Assembly (NCBI GenBank): GCA_002390285.1
Contig: DGPB01000012.1
Coordinates: forward strand, 150,172 to 155,398
Direction: 5' to 3'
DNA length: 5,227 nucleotides
Origin: Cellvibrionales bacterium UBA4451
GTDB lineage: Bacteria > Pseudomonadota > Gammaproteobacteria > Pseudomonadales > Porticoccaceae
Part shown: piece by piece, positions 4,001 to 5,227 of the stretch
How the letters are laid out: every line of letters begins with the position of its first letter
Position numbering within the stretch: position 1 is the stretch's first letter
Notes under the pieces: generated by a model
The model's database searches: none
What the model was told of the DNA's origin: nothing
Seen by the model: only the letters and a program-made list of their open reading frames with translations
Made by a program: the position numbers and the translations under genes

Positions 4001-5227
4001 TCATGGGCTAAAAAAATACCTGAGGAGGTCAACTACTCTATCACCACCTTTATCCAGCACATCTCGATACAAGTGATAGGTAATTTCACAGAATTTTTGT
4101 TTATCGCCAACTTGAATAATTTGCTCTGCTAGTAGATTTAAAGATTCGACATGAATCTCATATAATCCTTCATAAATAGGTTCCAAGAGAATAGAAACCT
4201 CGTCTTCACTTATTATTTGATTATTGTTTAATCTGGGGGAATTAAGCACATCTGCCATAAGCTGTATTTCTTTATCTAGAAGCTCACTTGAAAAAACGGT
4301 GACAGCAGCATCAGAGCCCGTTCCTGATAAGTAGTCATAGCAAAGCTCTTGATCTTGGTCATACTCATACAGCACTATCAACTGCTCTAAAAGCAAGTTA
4401 ACAAACCTGATAAGAAGCGAGCTATCTTTTACATAAGGCAACTTTTTTTCAAACTCACTTACGATAAGCGGGAAAATCTTTGTTCTTATATCTCCTATGC
4501 TTTTCCCTTGCCGAACACCCGCAATATACTCTTCCATCACTATTTCATATAACGCTATGTTATGTGTTTCTAGAGCTAAAAATAAAGGGTTTTTCTTAAG
4601 AAGGTCTTTAATCAATTGATCATCTGCCCCAGCCCACCCTGATATGCCGAGATCCAATGCATGCAAACCTTCAGTGGTGATCCCTGCTGATTCTAACTCA
4701 TCATGAGACGGCCTCCACATATCATCACTCTTGTAACTAAAGGCTTTTGTTACAAAGTCAGCGTCAACTCCCTTAGAGACCCAATCTTGCTTGATGGCTG
4801 AATAGGTAGATTGAAATTCAATTTGTTCCATTCCAGGGAAGGAAAATTGATGAAAACCCAAGGTTGCATGACTAGAGATAGTCCTTTTGGAACCCGCCAT
4901 ATAGGCGATAGTGCATGCACTAACACAGTCAGTTGCGGTGTAGGTATTTAACCCCCTTGAAGCAATTAAATCTCTCAGCTTGAGCCCCTCTGCAACGCGA
5001 CCACCCGAATTATTAAGGTGAATTGTATGGATAGCAGGATGGGATTCCAGATAAGTCTCGACGTCATCTGTCAGGCCAAAAGGTATATATCCTGAGACCT
5101 CGAGTTCAGTGGCATCATTTAGCACCTTTATGCGATATTCGCTGAAGGCGTCATTCCCTGTGATGATCTTCATATACTCTTCTAGTTGTGGAATATATGT
5201 CGTCCCGATATCACCAAATAAGCGAAT
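4001..5227 (-). CDS. ClpP/crotonase-fold protease-like protein, COG3904 type, N-terminus outside the window
   Basis: A probable serine protease-like protein of the ClpP superfamily; substrate unknown. Numbering is from the Met at 5173. Residues ~12-60 form the first beta/alpha unit, with Asn55-Ser-Gly57-Gly58 as the oxyanion-hole loop. Ser85 in Cys-Val-Ser-Ala-Cys is the expected nucleophile and His108 in Gly-Phe-His the expected base. Asp158 in the Asp-Glu-Leu-x-x-Ala-Gly segment is a candidate third residue. From about 180 to 390 a mostly helical extension follows, which I recall as standing beside this domain in other uncharacterised proteins (memory, not a search). The Met at 5173 is probably internal: the frame is open for 18 more codons to the edge, and the GAAGAG before that Met is only 3 bases away. 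Related proteins often have membrane segments before the protease domain, which would lie outside. It is convergent with the cargo genes and may mark the flanking chromosome. Confidence 0.87.
   Translation of the reverse strand: MRLFGDIGTTYIPQLEEYMKIITGNDAFSEYRIKVLNDATELEVSGYIPFGLTDDVETYLESHPAIHTIHLNNSGGRVAEGLKLRDLIASRGLNTYTATDCVSACTIAYMAGSKRTISSHATLGFHQFSFPGMEQIEFQSTYSAIKQDWVSKGVDADFVTKAFSYKSDDMWRPSHDELESAGITTEGLHALDLGISGWAGADDQLIKDLLKKNPLFLALETHNIALYEIVMEEYIAGVRQGKSIGDIRTKIFPLIVSEFEKKLPYVKDSSLLIRFVNLLLEQLIVLYEYDQDQELCYDYLSGTGSDAAVTVFSSELLDKEIQLMADVLNSPRLNNNQIISEDEVSILLEPIYEGLYEIHVESLNLLAEQIIQVGDKQKFCEITYHLYRDVLDKGGDRVVDLLRYFFSP

Overview
The window looks like accessory DNA from a Gram-negative, probably marine or environmental gammaproteobacterium. 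The left edge holds the 5' half of an initiator tRNA (anticodon CAU, GGG/CCC anticodon stem) very close to the E. coli form. The cargo genes carry Sec or lipoprotein signals typical of Gram-negative envelopes. The genus cannot be fixed from this sequence.

Layout from left to right. Positions 1-47 (minus) are the start of a tRNA-fMet gene cut by the window edge. Positions 48-553 hold no confident gene: a weak cysteine-containing minus-strand ORF, two hairpins and a strong leftward rho-independent terminator. Next is an AT-rich promoter region with a perfect TTATAAT-N8-ATTATAA inverted repeat, followed by a tyrosine recombinase on the plus strand (569-1969). The recombinase keeps the Lys, His-x-x-Arg, Trp and Tyr positions but appears to have Met where the first catalytic Arg should be. 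A strong Shine-Dalgarno and overlapping very short ORFs follow it.

The plus-strand cargo is three exported proteins: a lipoprotein of the CC0125/CC1285 type (2126-2623), a two-repeat Sel1-like protein (2821-3261) and a small secreted protein with a tandem 22-residue repeat (3288-3665). The last two form an operon. A 51-53 bp imperfect direct repeat lies just after the stop codon of the lipoprotein gene and again just after the stop of the 125-aa protein. The second copy is followed by a 24-codon hydrophobic ORF with an excellent ribosome binding site (3824-3898).

On the right, convergent to all of this, is a ClpP/crotonase-fold protein of the COG3904 type with a helical C-terminal extension (4001 to beyond 5227, minus). 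Its reading frame stays open to the edge of the window, so the true start is outside.

The picture is an integrase-associated cluster of envelope proteins beside a tRNA gene, bounded by a chromosomal-type protease-like gene. Nothing here proves a functional system. The most unusual items are the post-stop repeat pair with a compensatory base change, the recombinase with a substituted catalytic arginine, and the short hydrophobic ORF with a strong ribosome binding site.
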